NCBI RefSeq assembly: GCF_007035645.1
Contig: NZ_AP019632.1
Coordinates: 3,348,001-3,412,000, forward strand
DNA: 64,000 nt
Origin: Enterobacter asburiae
GTDB lineage: Bacteria > Pseudomonadota > Gammaproteobacteria > Enterobacterales > Enterobacteriaceae
Reading direction: 5' to 3'
Part shown: in pieces, positions 54,492 to 62,480 of the stretch
Position numbering within the stretch: position 1 is the first letter of the stretch
Layout: each line of letters opens with the position of its first letter
Program-made: the position numbers and the translations under genes
Notes under the pieces: generated by a model
Told to the model about the DNA's origin: nothing
Databases searched by the model: none
Seen by the model: the letters and a program-made list of their open reading frames with translations, nothing else

Positions 54492-57122
54492 TTAGCGACA
54501 AATCAATTTGATCTGCGTAATCGCTGTATTTTCTGCTTCAACAGGAAGTTGATAGCTTGCGTTACAGGTCATGTTGCTGCCCTCTCCCCACTGCACCGTG
54601 AATGTGCCCTTTTGCGCCAGGCCGGATAGATAAACCTGTCCATCCTCTCCAACAATGCTGCCAGTACCATCGTCACGCGTGACGGTCGCCCCAAACGGAA
54701 CAGGCTGGTTATTATGCAGCAACGTTATCAGTGCACGGCTACCTACATGGGCCTTGAAGGAGACGCGAACCAGAGCACCTTTTGTAGGAACAACATCTGC
54801 TACCGTGTCCTCAAGATCAACTTTGTCACCCAGTGTTGTGGTGTCCAGGCCTATACGGTTTTTACGGTAGGTCGTTGCGAAAGGCACAACAGCATATCCA
54901 CGCCAGTCCGTTTTCACGCCGGTGGAGTTTTCAACTTTAACGTTATCCGCACCCGGCGCTTCAACCAGGACATTCGTTTCCCCTAGCGGCTGGCTCAGAG
55001 TAATGCCGTGTCGATGCGCCACGATGCCGCCCGCAACGCCGTAGGTCACCTGCTGAGAATTACTGCTGTCGTAGCTGTAACCTACGTTGGCATTACCATA
55101 TCCACCCTGATAAGCAAGGCTGGCATTACCGCTATTACCTGTACCCTGATTACCGTAGCCCTGCTGAACGCTGTAGCTCAGGTTATTGCCTTCCAGCAGA
55201 GTACCGCTGATCCCGGCGTTCTGGGTGACGCTACCGTGGTTATCGTGGTTCATGCTGTACGTCGCAAATGCGTTATTTGACGACGAGGCTCCCTGCGCTG
55301 AGAGCCATTTACCGATCGGTAACGACAGGTTGAATGCAATCATTTTGTCGGCTACGGGTTGGCCGGACATCTGGCTGTAGTTGTAGCTCAAACCGATATT
55401 AATATCCTTCCAGGTGGTGTTATAACCAAACTGCACCAGCGTATCTTTATCATCGTTATGCCAGTAACTTTGCTGGCTTCCGCTGAGATAAATGGAGCCA
55501 AAACCACCCAGTTGTTGAGAAATATTGACCTGCAACTTTCCGCGCTTGGTGTAATAGAGGTTGTAGTAGTCGAACCAGTGCGGCACATCGTTGTTATCAT
55601 CATCATCCTCGTTCAGCGGATTGCTGTTGTAGCCATCCATGTGCTTGTACGTAGTATCCGTAAAGGTGTAATAGCCTGACGTTGAATAGCGATAGCCCAA
55701 TAACTGGAAGTTAGTTCCTATTTCGTTTAACGATTTTGCATAAAGCAAACGCAATGACTGACCGCTATGCTCGGTCTCATCAATAAGCGTACTTTGGGCG
55801 TGAGTGACATCCGCAGACAGCGCGCCCCAGTGGCCCATATTGACCCCCGTCCCGATCGCCATTGCCTTGTAGTTGTCAGACAGCTGTGCGCCGCCATACA
55901 ACGTAAAACCATGCGGCAAGCCCCAGCTTAATGTTCCTTGTGTGAAAGAGACTTGATCTTGCTGTTCGTTGCTGGTGCGGTACTTCGCGGCTGTGGCAGA
56001 ATATTTCAGACGACCTTCGCGCTGTAGTAACGGGACGGCGGAATAAGGGACAGAATAGGAGGTAATAGCACCATCCTGCTCTTTTACTTCTACCGTCAAA
56101 TCCCCGCTTGAGGATGTCGGAAAGAGATCGTCTATTGCAAAGGCGCCAGGCGCTACGTAAGTCTGATAAATAACGTATCCGTTTTGTTTGATCGTCACCT
56201 GAGCGTTGCTTTTTGCAATACCGCGCACCGTGGGGGCGAAGCCTTTTAGGCTGTCCGGCAACATATTGTCGTCTGAGGCCAGCTGAACACCACGGAAGCT
56301 AACGCTGTCAAACACGTCACCACTGGTATAACTGTCACCCACCGTCAGTTCACTTTTCAGCGAGATGATCGTGCGTTCCAGAAAACCACTAATGTGTTGC
56401 CACTGGCTGGTTGTCTCTCCATTACTACTGGTGCTACGGTTAAATGTAGAATAGTCACGATAACGCCATGCTCCCAGGTTTACGCCGCCGTTTAGCCCCA
56501 GAAAATTGCTGCTACCTTCGCCGCTGCTGTCTTTTCGTCTGGAGCCATTCAGGTTGTAGTTCAGAAGCAGGGCGTTAATCCCCTGATCCCATTTTTCCGG
56601 AGGAATGTAGCCCCGTGCGCTATTTTTAAGCGCAACCTGTGGCACACTGAGATCCAGGCGCTGCTTGCTAAAATCAAAACTGGCTTTAGCCCCCTCAATC
56701 AAAGTCGCGATGTCGATACACTGTCCGTCTACAGACTGTTTTCGGTCTTGCGGAATACTCAGATCGAGCCCCAGGCCGCCCAACACCTTCTCAGATAAAC
56801 AGGCCGTCAAACCTGTATCATCGGAGGATGACGGGGCACTGGAATTCTGCGTTTGCCGGGCCTGAAACTCGACATCATGACTGATGATAAAATCATTATT
56901 GAGATAGATGTCTACGCGATATATCCCAGGGGCCTGGCTGCCGTCGTTTTCAAAGCGGGATAGATCGGCAACCTGATTTTTGCCATCCGCTAAAAAAGCC
57001 GGATTAAAATAGTTCTCTGCATGCAAAACACCGGGAAATAAACCCGTTCCAATAACTAAAGCTAATGGAGATAACCGCCAGCAGACTGCATTAATCATTC
57101 GAGCTTGTTTTCGAAGTTTCAT
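54492..57122 (-). CDS. Fimbrial outer-membrane usher (FimD-like)
   Basis: An 876-residue usher. After an N-terminal signal region ending VLHA comes the periplasmic N domain (ENYFNPAFLADGKNQVADLSRFENDGSQAPGIYRVDIYLN). The barrel and plug follow (FRGVQLASDDNMLPDSLKGFAPTVRGIAKSNAQVTIKQNGYVIYQTYVAPGAFAIDDLFPT, the classic usher signature). C-terminal domains contain NTTGVKTDWRGYAVVPF-type sequence and the paired Cys in NMTCNASYQL and IKLICR. It secretes and orders subunits delivered by the 57145 chaperone. Confidence 0.94.
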   Translation of the reverse strand: MKLRKQARMINAVCWRLSPLALVIGTGLFPGVLHAENYFNPAFLADGKNQVADLSRFENDGSQAPGIYRVDIYLNNDFIISHDVEFQARQTQNSSAPSSSDDTGLTACLSEKVLGGLGLDLSIPQDRKQSVDGQCIDIATLIEGAKASFDFSKQRLDLSVPQVALKNSARGYIPPEKWDQGINALLLNYNLNGSRRKDSSGEGSSNFLGLNGGVNLGAWRYRDYSTFNRSTSSNGETTSQWQHISGFLERTIISLKSELTVGDSYTSGDVFDSVSFRGVQLASDDNMLPDSLKGFAPTVRGIAKSNAQVTIKQNGYVIYQTYVAPGAFAIDDLFPTSSSGDLTVEVKEQDGAITSYSVPYSAVPLLQREGRLKYSATAAKYRTSNEQQDQVSFTQGTLSWGLPHGFTLYGGAQLSDNYKAMAIGTGVNMGHWGALSADVTHAQSTLIDETEHSGQSLRLLYAKSLNEIGTNFQLLGYRYSTSGYYTFTDTTYKHMDGYNSNPLNEDDDDNNDVPHWFDYYNLYYTKRGKLQVNISQQLGGFGSIYLSGSQQSYWHNDDKDTLVQFGYNTTWKDINIGLSYNYSQMSGQPVADKMIAFNLSLPIGKWLSAQGASSSNNAFATYSMNHDNHGSVTQNAGISGTLLEGNNLSYSVQQGYGNQGTGNSGNASLAYQGGYGNANVGYSYDSSNSQQVTYGVAGGIVAHRHGITLSQPLGETNVLVEAPGADNVKVENSTGVKTDWRGYAVVPFATTYRKNRIGLDTTTLGDKVDLEDTVADVVPTKGALVRVSFKAHVGSRALITLLHNNQPVPFGATVTRDDGTGSIVGEDGQVYLSGLAQKGTFTVQWGEGSNMTCNASYQLPVEAENTAITQIKLICR

Positions 57123-57144
57123 AACATCTTATGACCTGTCTGCA

Positions 57145-57828
57145 TTACGCATTGCATGTTAGTGCTGGGGTTACTGCGCCATAGTCATTCATGGTCTGGA
57201 AAGAGATACTGCCCTGGGCATTATCTGGCGCCGTTACCTGAAGGTTACCCATTGGGGGAACCATGTTGTTCGGCAATGCTTTCCCTCCAACGCTGAATTT
57301 CACCAGCGAAACAAAATAGGGAGAAGGGTTTGTAATGGTGATGCTTTTTCCACTACGCTGGCAACGCAGCGTTGCAGGTGCATCCATTGATTTCATTTTT
57401 AAATGCGCAGGGCGAACAAATAATTTGATCACACTTTGCGTAGCGATCTGTAAGGTATTACCCTGAAGTTGTTTTTTATCGAGTGAAGGTATTGCTTTGT
57501 TATTGAAGTAAAATACTGACTCGCGATCTTCCGGAAGTTTTGGGCCTACATACATGATGCGCAGAACGTTCGCTTTTTGAGGCTTCATCACAAACAATGG
57601 CGGCGTCACGGTAAACTGTGTGGATTTATTACCCTGGAGATCGGACACCCAAGATTGTACCAAAAACGTCTCTTTGTTATTGGTGTTAACAACATTGATG
57701 CTGGTTTGTTTTTCACCCAACGGATAAATGATTCGGGTGGCCCCCAGTGCGATCCCTTCTGCATAAACAAAATGACTATTTCCCAGACAGAGCATTGGCA
57801 AGAGTAACATTGAAATAAGGGTTTTCAT
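57145..57828 (-). CDS. Fimbrial periplasmic chaperone (FimC position)
   Basis: A 227-residue FGS-type chaperone. Signal peptide ~1-22 (MKTLISMLLLPMLCLGNSHFVYA) precedes EGIALGATRIIYPLGEKQTSINVVN, with the subunit-binding Arg in TRIIY. TPPLFVMKPQKANVLRIMYVG and the conserved Lys in SVIKLFVRP follow. A longer open frame to 57882 was rejected because it lengthens the signal peptide. It is third gene of the operon. Confidence 0.9.
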   Translation of the reverse strand: MKTLISMLLLPMLCLGNSHFVYAEGIALGATRIIYPLGEKQTSINVVNTNNKETFLVQSWVSDLQGNKSTQFTVTPPLFVMKPQKANVLRIMYVGPKLPEDRESVFYFNNKAIPSLDKKQLQGNTLQIATQSVIKLFVRPAHLKMKSMDAPATLRCQRSGKSITITNPSPYFVSLVKFSVGGKALPNNMVPPMGNLQVTAPDNAQGSISFQTMNDYGAVTPALTCNA

Positions 57829-57888
57829 TTTTAAAAAATCCAAAAAAAAAATAAAAAAGCATCCTGGTGAGCACTTATCCATTTTTAC

Positions 57889-58422
57889 TTACTGATAAAT
57901 CACCGAGAAAGTGACGGCCGCACTGGCATCCCCCGCCGTAACGGGCATCGATACAGAGCGATATCGTGCGGTAAACAGTAATGTGTTCTCTCCGGCAATC
58001 AGCGGCATTTTTGCGAGAGGTTGGCTATCAGGAATTACCTGGTTGCCTCTCATATCAAAAATACCAATTCCGACGCCCTTTGCAGCACCAGAGCCAAAAC
58101 CTGCCTGAAAGACCTGTGGATCCTTAAGATCAGCCAGTCCGTTGAAGGTGACGCCTGCCGACTCGCTGGTTGAAGTGGCACAATTTTCAAGCTTAATCCA
58201 GAAGGTGACCGGTTCCGCCCAACTTCCTGGCCCTAAAAATGAACCGGTACGGACTTGACCCATCATGACACTCTGGTCAAAACTCTGCGTATCAATTGAA
58301 CATGAGCTATTAACCACAGCACCATAGAAATGCACTTTTCCCACGGTTGATATATCGCTGCTAATACCTGGCTGAATAAATAGCAGTTGAACGAAAATTA
58401 TCAGTGCTATCAGACGAAACAT
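57889..58422 (-). CDS. Fimbrial subunit (FimI position)
   Basis: A 177-residue pilin. Signal peptide ~1-21 (MFRLIALIIFVQLLFIQPGIS) precedes SDISTVGKVHFYGAVVNSSCSID. The Cys pair is in SSCSI and LENCATS; the end AAVTFSVIYQ is the pilin beta-zipper. Between FimA- and chaperone-like genes, it matches FimI, an anchor or terminator subunit. Confidence 0.85.
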   Translation of the reverse strand: MFRLIALIIFVQLLFIQPGISSDISTVGKVHFYGAVVNSSCSIDTQSFDQSVMMGQVRTGSFLGPGSWAEPVTFWIKLENCATSTSESAGVTFNGLADLKDPQVFQAGFGSGAAKGVGIGIFDMRGNQVIPDSQPLAKMPLIAGENTLLFTARYRSVSMPVTAGDASAAVTFSVIYQ

Positions 58423-58460
58423 GTTTATCTCAATAAAAAATAATGATGAAGCGCCAGAAA

Positions 58461-58489
58461 TATCCCCCCCGGAATTCCAGAGGGGGATA
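58461..58489 (-). terminator. Attenuator hairpin after the major pilin gene
   Basis: TATCCCCC and GGGGGATA form a GC-rich stem with a ~13-base loop between the major subunit and the FimI-like gene. It probably reduces read-through, giving excess major subunit. Confidence 0.55.
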
Positions 58490-58499
58490 AATAAAGCAA

Positions 58500-59051
58500 T
58501 CAGGAATAGATGATCTGGAATGTTGCAACAGCTTCAACAGCACCCGCTGTTGGTTCATCCCCAGTTGTCAGATAATCAACACTCATAGGAATGGTGTTGT
58601 CGCCTTTTGACAGCGGAATGGTGTCAGATGCGGTTCCAGAGTTAACATTCATCGCCTTACCATCTGGCCCAAACAGGCGCAAAGCCACGCCAGTTGCTCC
58701 GCCAGAACCTGCGGTGTTAGCCAAAGCACCTGCAGTTACAGCGTCAGACTGACCGCTGAAACTGATAGCGGCATTCGTATAAGTGCTGACATCGCAGTTA
58801 GTCAGGGTCACGTAGAACGGCTTAGACTGGCCAGAAACGGCATCTTTAGCGCCGAGGCTTTTCAACGTAATTTGATCAATATGGACAACCTGGTCTTCAG
58901 ATTCCAGGGCAACAGCGCACGGTGCGTCAACCACAGAACCCATAAACTTAATATTACCACCGTTAACGGTCGTAGTGGTGCTTGCCGCCTGTGCACAGGT
59001 GGCGCTTGCCATAATAGATGCCATAACTACAGCGAACATATGCTTCTTCAT
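58500..59051 (-). CDS. Major fimbrial subunit (FimA position)
   Basis: A 183-residue pilin. Signal peptide ~1-22 (MKKHMFAVVMASIMASATCAQA) precedes ASTTTTVNGGNIKFMGSVVDAPCAVALESEDQVV. The Cys pair lies in APCAV and LTNCDVS; GATGVALRLFGPDGKAMNV and the C-terminal AVATFQIIYS are family hallmarks. First gene of a minus-strand operon in fimA-I-C-D-F-G-H order, divergent from a second chaperone gene. Confidence 0.93.
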   Translation of the reverse strand: MKKHMFAVVMASIMASATCAQAASTTTTVNGGNIKFMGSVVDAPCAVALESEDQVVHIDQITLKSLGAKDAVSGQSKPFYVTLTNCDVSTYTNAAISFSGQSDAVTAGALANTAGSGGATGVALRLFGPDGKAMNVNSGTASDTIPLSKGDNTIPMSVDYLTTGDEPTAGAVEAVATFQIIYS

Positions 59052-59334
59052 TTAAAACTCCAGATACCTATAAGAAAGAAAAATCCTGTTTTCTCAAATA
59101 AAACATTATTTTTCAGCGAAAAAATACTCAGCATGTTGCAACAATGTTTTACTGACATGGGAATTTTTACAATATTAAATTTCCAGTTCAAATGAAATGC
59201 GATCCTCTCCTGGCTCCTAAATGGGACAATGTTTAGAAGGACAATACCCTTAGCGGTACTTAGAATTACAGCATCAGCATGGAAAACTGTCTTTTCCCGT
59301 TAAGGAGTCATATATTATCTCTTGGAGTTTTACC

Positions 59335-60009
59335 GTGAAAATTATTTCTATTTTACTGCTTGGCTGCACTATCGCTGCCACCTGCCAGATGGCTCATGCA
59401 ACGGTCAATATTGGCGGAACACGCCTCGTCTATGCAGGTGCAAAAAAAGAAGTGTCGCTCAGCGTTCGTAATCCGGACAGTAGTCCTTATCTTATCCAGA
59501 CGGTTATCGATAATCTTGATAGTAGTCCGCAAAAACCGCCCTTTATCATCACCCCTCCGCTTTATCGCCTTGATGGAGGGAAAGAAAACCTGATGCGCGT
59601 TATCCAGTCAGGAAATCTTCCACAAGATAAAGAGTCCATGTTCTGGCTACGTGTTAAGGCAATCCCATCTGCGCCACGTGAAAAAAATACGCTACAGATT
59701 GCGGTATCAACCAGCATCAAACTGATTTACCGCCCGGACTCGCTGAAAAACCTGGATGTAGAGAAAGAGAGCGACAAACTCAGCTGGCATATCTCTGGCA
59801 ACCAACTGGATATCAACAATCCGACGCCCTGCTACATTAATTTCAATGAAATCAGTGTTGCCGGAAAAAAACTCACGAATGTCTCCTATGCGTCTCCAGG
59901 AAAAACAACATCTTTTACGCTACCTGCGGGTGTTAATTCAGGAAATATTCAATTTAGCGTCATCAGCGACTTCGGCGCTGTGGGTAAGATGCACTCAAAA
60001 TCTGCTTAA
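59335..60009 (+). CDS. Second fimbrial chaperone, divergent from the fim-like operon
   Basis: A 224-residue FGS-type chaperone with signal peptide MKIISILLLGCTIAATCQMAHA, then TVNIGGTRLVYAGAKKEVSLSVRN. The Arg of TRLVY, ITPPLYRLDGGKENLMRVI and IKLIYRP are conserved. It is clearly different from the 57145 chaperone. It starts the plus-strand unit with the pilin gene that begins directly after its stop. The 283-base gap to the major pilin should hold both promoters. Confidence 0.9.
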   Translation: MKIISILLLGCTIAATCQMAHATVNIGGTRLVYAGAKKEVSLSVRNPDSSPYLIQTVIDNLDSSPQKPPFIITPPLYRLDGGKENLMRVIQSGNLPQDKESMFWLRVKAIPSAPREKNTLQIAVSTSIKLIYRPDSLKNLDVEKESDKLSWHISGNQLDINNPTPCYINFNEISVAGKKLTNVSYASPGKTTSFTLPAGVNSGNIQFSVISDFGAVGKMHSKSA

Positions 60010-60579
60010 ATGGTTATGATTATGTTTAACGTAAATAAATTCTTTTTATCATCAACAGCCTGTATTTTCCTTGCTGCGGGTATTGTCCACTCGGCTTTTG
60101 CCGTAGACCCAGTACAAATTACCGTAACGGGCAATATTGTCGCCTCACCTTGTGTAATCGATACGGGAAGCGAGTCATTAAATATTTCTCTGGGAGACCA
60201 GTTGCAAAGCGCCGATCTCAATGCAGCAGGAAGCGGTTCTGCATGGGTACCAATTAACGTCGTTTTCAAAAGCTGTCCGGCGGGTACTTCAACCATTACC
60301 GCGACATTTCACGGCACAGCCGATGCTGGGGACCCGAATACACTGTACAGCAACACGGCAGTAGATGCGGGTGAAAACAAAGCGGCCAAAAACATCGCTG
60401 TTCAGCTTGAAGGTTTGGCTAATGAAGCTTACGGCAACGGCAAAACGGCGACTATTGATATTGCCTCCGCAGGCACGACCCCCACCTTTAAGATGCATAC
60501 TCGCGCTTTCAGTAAAGACGGTGGCGCGACACCGGGAAAAATCAGCTCCGTTATCACGATGTCATTCACGTATAACTAA
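60010..60579 (+). CDS. Second fimbrial subunit, paired with the divergent chaperone
   Basis: A 189-residue pilin. Signal peptide ~1-31 (ends HSAFA) precedes VDPVQITVTGNIVASPCVIDTGSESLNISLGDQLQSADL. The Cys pair is in SPCVI and FKSCPAG; the end SSVITMSFTYN is a pilin beta-zipper. ATGs at 60010, 60016 and 60022 are possible; no clear ribosome site distinguishes them, and coupling to the upstream stop (TAA-ATG) is likely. No usher accompanies this pair, so it probably uses the 54492 usher. Confidence 0.85.
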   Translation: MVMIMFNVNKFFLSSTACIFLAAGIVHSAFAVDPVQITVTGNIVASPCVIDTGSESLNISLGDQLQSADLNAAGSGSAWVPINVVFKSCPAGTSTITATFHGTADAGDPNTLYSNTAVDAGENKAAKNIAVQLEGLANEAYGNGKTATIDIASAGTTPTFKMHTRAFSKDGGATPGKISSVITMSFTYN

Positions 60580-60613
60580 CAAACGGGTTTTTCTCCCGGA
60601 TACGGCTCAAGGA

Positions 60614-60636
60614 TGGCCGTTTTCGGTCATTTTTTG
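60614..60636 (+). terminator. Terminator after the second pilin gene
   Basis: TGGCCG and CGGTCA flank TTTT in a short stem with one G-U pair, followed by TTTTTT. Confidence 0.55.
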
Positions 60637-60661
60637 ATTATAGGGTGCTGAAAGGGGTATC

Positions 60662-60730
60662 ATGATTTTCTCTCGCTTTGCGTCTTTGCTGGCTGCATTC
60701 AACGCGTTCTCCCCATCGCCTTTACGTTAA
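60662..60730 (+). CDS. Possible 22-codon small ORF
   Basis: ATG follows AAAGGGG at a spacing of about five bases, and encodes MIFSRFASLLAAFNAFSPSPLR, a short amphipathic peptide. It lies alone between the pilin terminator and the regulator gene. It could be a leader or chance; nothing else supports it. Confidence 0.25.
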   Translation: MIFSRFASLLAAFNAFSPSPLR

Positions 60731-60867
60731 ACATCCTTCACCTTTCAGCCTCTATTAAGATAACGTGTTGTTTGTTGCGCGTAGCCCATGGTGTCATTTA
60801 TAACCTTGTCCTCACGACCACCACTTTTATCAACCTCTGATATACTCGTAGTGATATTTCTCTGGGA

Positions 60868-61488
60868 ATGTTGTACGCTATGAAACCTGAAAATTATATT
60901 ATAAAACTTATACATGAACTCTCTGAACCGGCGCGCGTAAGGGTAGGACGCCAACGGCAAATCATTTCATTGGATCAGCTTGAAGAACCGATGACATTCA
61001 TACTGCATTCCGGCATCGTCGCCGTCTACCGAACGAGAGACCGGCTTCTACTGAAGTTTATCGAAGCCCCGATGATCGTTGGTATGAATGATCTTATTGA
61101 TACCAATGCGGGTTTTTATATGCAGGCCTGCGGTGAAATTAGATATGAAATCAAACCACGAAAATCCACACTTGAAACTATTAACAATCGCAATCTTTGG
61201 CAGGAAGCCGCCTATTCGTATATGTATGCCATAAAACGTTTACTACAAGCTCACGAAACTTCGGTTGGGTTGTCTACATACGAGTTGATTCGTTTAAACC
61301 TTGTGTCACTAATGACCGAAAAAGAAGACGTTCGTCTGTCAGTTAATGCCTGTGATTACATACAGGAAAAAACCCATCTTTCGCGCAGTCGAATTATGAA
61401 GATCCTGAGCGATTTGAAAACAGGCAACTATATTAAAATTGAACGTGGGCTCTTAATGGCAATACACAGGCTTCCGGATCACTACTGA
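60868..61488 (+). CDS. IprA/YaiV-like winged-helix regulator with cNMP-type sensor domain
   Basis: A 206-residue regulator. The N-terminal half is a Crp-like beta-roll (QIISLDQLEEPMTFILHSGIVAVYRTRDRLLLKFIEAPMIVGMND). The C-terminal half is a winged helix (VNACDYIQEKTHLSRSRIMKILSDLKTGNYIKIERGLLMAIHRLPDHY), whose IQ.KT.LSRS...GNYI...RLP.HY pattern matches E. coli YaiV/IprA. ATG at 60880 is an alternative. Next to the fimbrial cluster, it may regulate it; IprA-type proteins modulate oxidative-stress and surface genes. Confidence 0.8.
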   Translation: MLYAMKPENYIIKLIHELSEPARVRVGRQRQIISLDQLEEPMTFILHSGIVAVYRTRDRLLLKFIEAPMIVGMNDLIDTNAGFYMQACGEIRYEIKPRKSTLETINNRNLWQEAAYSYMYAIKRLLQAHETSVGLSTYELIRLNLVSLMTEKEDVRLSVNACDYIQEKTHLSRSRIMKILSDLKTGNYIKIERGLLMAIHRLPDHY

Positions 61489-61503
61489 CCCGGGTAACCA
61501 GGT

Positions 61504-62373
61504 TTATTTGTTCTGCTTCGCCAACCATGCCATTGCCCTTTCTCCCGCCTCATCCACCGGTAAATACACCAGCAGCCGCGACCCGTTTCGCGGCGCTGAG
61601 TACCAGTACATCTGCTGCAGCGTAAAATCCCCCAGCTCGGGATGGGTAAACAGCTTGAGCTGGTTCTCCACACCGCGCACGTCGTTGCGCTGGTGCCACA
61701 GGGTTTTAAACTCTTCCGACACCGCAAAGAAGCGCGCCAGTTTGACCTCCCACAGCGGATCGCCCCGGTGCTCGGCCATCGCCGCCCGGAAATAGGAAAC
61801 AAATATGGGCAGCACATCGTCACGCCTGCCGAGACGCGCGCGCCACGCCGGGTTGGTGAGGAACAGGTAAATACAGTTGCGGTCTTCCGGCGGGATTTCA
61901 TTGAAATCGACGCCCATCAGGTGCCCGAAGCTGTCGTTCCACGCCACGATGTCGAAATTCGGTTTCTGAATGCTGGCGGGTTTAGGCATCAGCGTATCCA
62001 GCAGGCGGCGCGTGCCCTCGCTGATACCCTCGCAGCAAACCGCCTGCGGCGCTTCACCCGGCGGCAGCCCGGCTAACACAAACAGGTGTCGGGCCTCGGT
62101 CGGGGTGCATTGCAGCGCTTTTGCCACAGCGGCCATCACCGCGCTGGACGGATTGACGTCCCTGCCCTGCTCAAGCCAGGTATACCAGGTCACGCCCACG
62201 TCCGCGAGCATCGCCACCTCTTCCCGGCGCAGACCCGGCGTGCGGCGACGACCGCTGCGCGGCAGGCCGAGACGCTGCGGATCGAGGCTTTCGCGTCGCG
62301 CGCGTAAAAATGCCCCCAGCTGTTTTCGGGTGTCATCCTGAAGTGAGACGACGGGTTCAGACATCAAGGCCAT
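61504..62373 (-). CDS. XRE-family regulator with MmyB-type ligand-binding domain
   Basis: A 289-residue regulator. The N-terminal helix-turn-helix has the MmyB-group pattern LGAFLRARRESLDPQRLGLPRSGRRRTPGLRREEVAMLADVGVTWYTWLEQGRDVNPS. The C-terminal PAS-like MmyB domain follows (ISEGTRRLLDTLMPKPASIQKPNFDIVAWNDSF...IYLFLTNPAWR...HPELGDFTLQQMYWYS), a fold reported to bind fatty-acyl ligands in one homologue. GGGGG lies four bases before the ATG at 62373. Divergent from an MFS exporter, its likely target. Confidence 0.9.
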   Translation of the reverse strand: MALMSEPVVSLQDDTRKQLGAFLRARRESLDPQRLGLPRSGRRRTPGLRREEVAMLADVGVTWYTWLEQGRDVNPSSAVMAAVAKALQCTPTEARHLFVLAGLPPGEAPQAVCCEGISEGTRRLLDTLMPKPASIQKPNFDIVAWNDSFGHLMGVDFNEIPPEDRNCIYLFLTNPAWRARLGRRDDVLPIFVSYFRAAMAEHRGDPLWEVKLARFFAVSEEFKTLWHQRNDVRGVENQLKLFTHPELGDFTLQQMYWYSAPRNGSRLLVYLPVDEAGERAMAWLAKQNK

Positions 62374-62397
62374 AAATCCCCCTGCATGGTAGTGCCA

Positions 62398-62457
62398 GTA
62401 CCAGTATAAGCAAGAACTGGTACCCGTTTATCAGATGGTTGATGCTACGACCATCTG
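62398..62457. promoter_or_regulatory. Paired operator dyads between the XRE and MFS genes
   Basis: Two perfect inverted repeats share one geometry (8 bp, 10-base spacer, 8 bp). GTACCAGT-N10-ACTGGTAC occupies 62398-62423 and CAGATGGT-N10-ACCATCTG occupies 62432-62457. Their centres are 34 bp apart. They fill the 107-base divergent promoter region, so they are candidate regulator sites. Confidence 0.55.
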
Positions 62458-62480
62458 TTGAATGACGCAATGGAGTTACC

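Noticed and set aside
59052..59334. Possible fimS-like invertible promoter between the divergent fimbrial units
   Set aside because: No matching terminal inverted repeats could be seen, and no fimB/fimE-type recombinase gene lies nearby.
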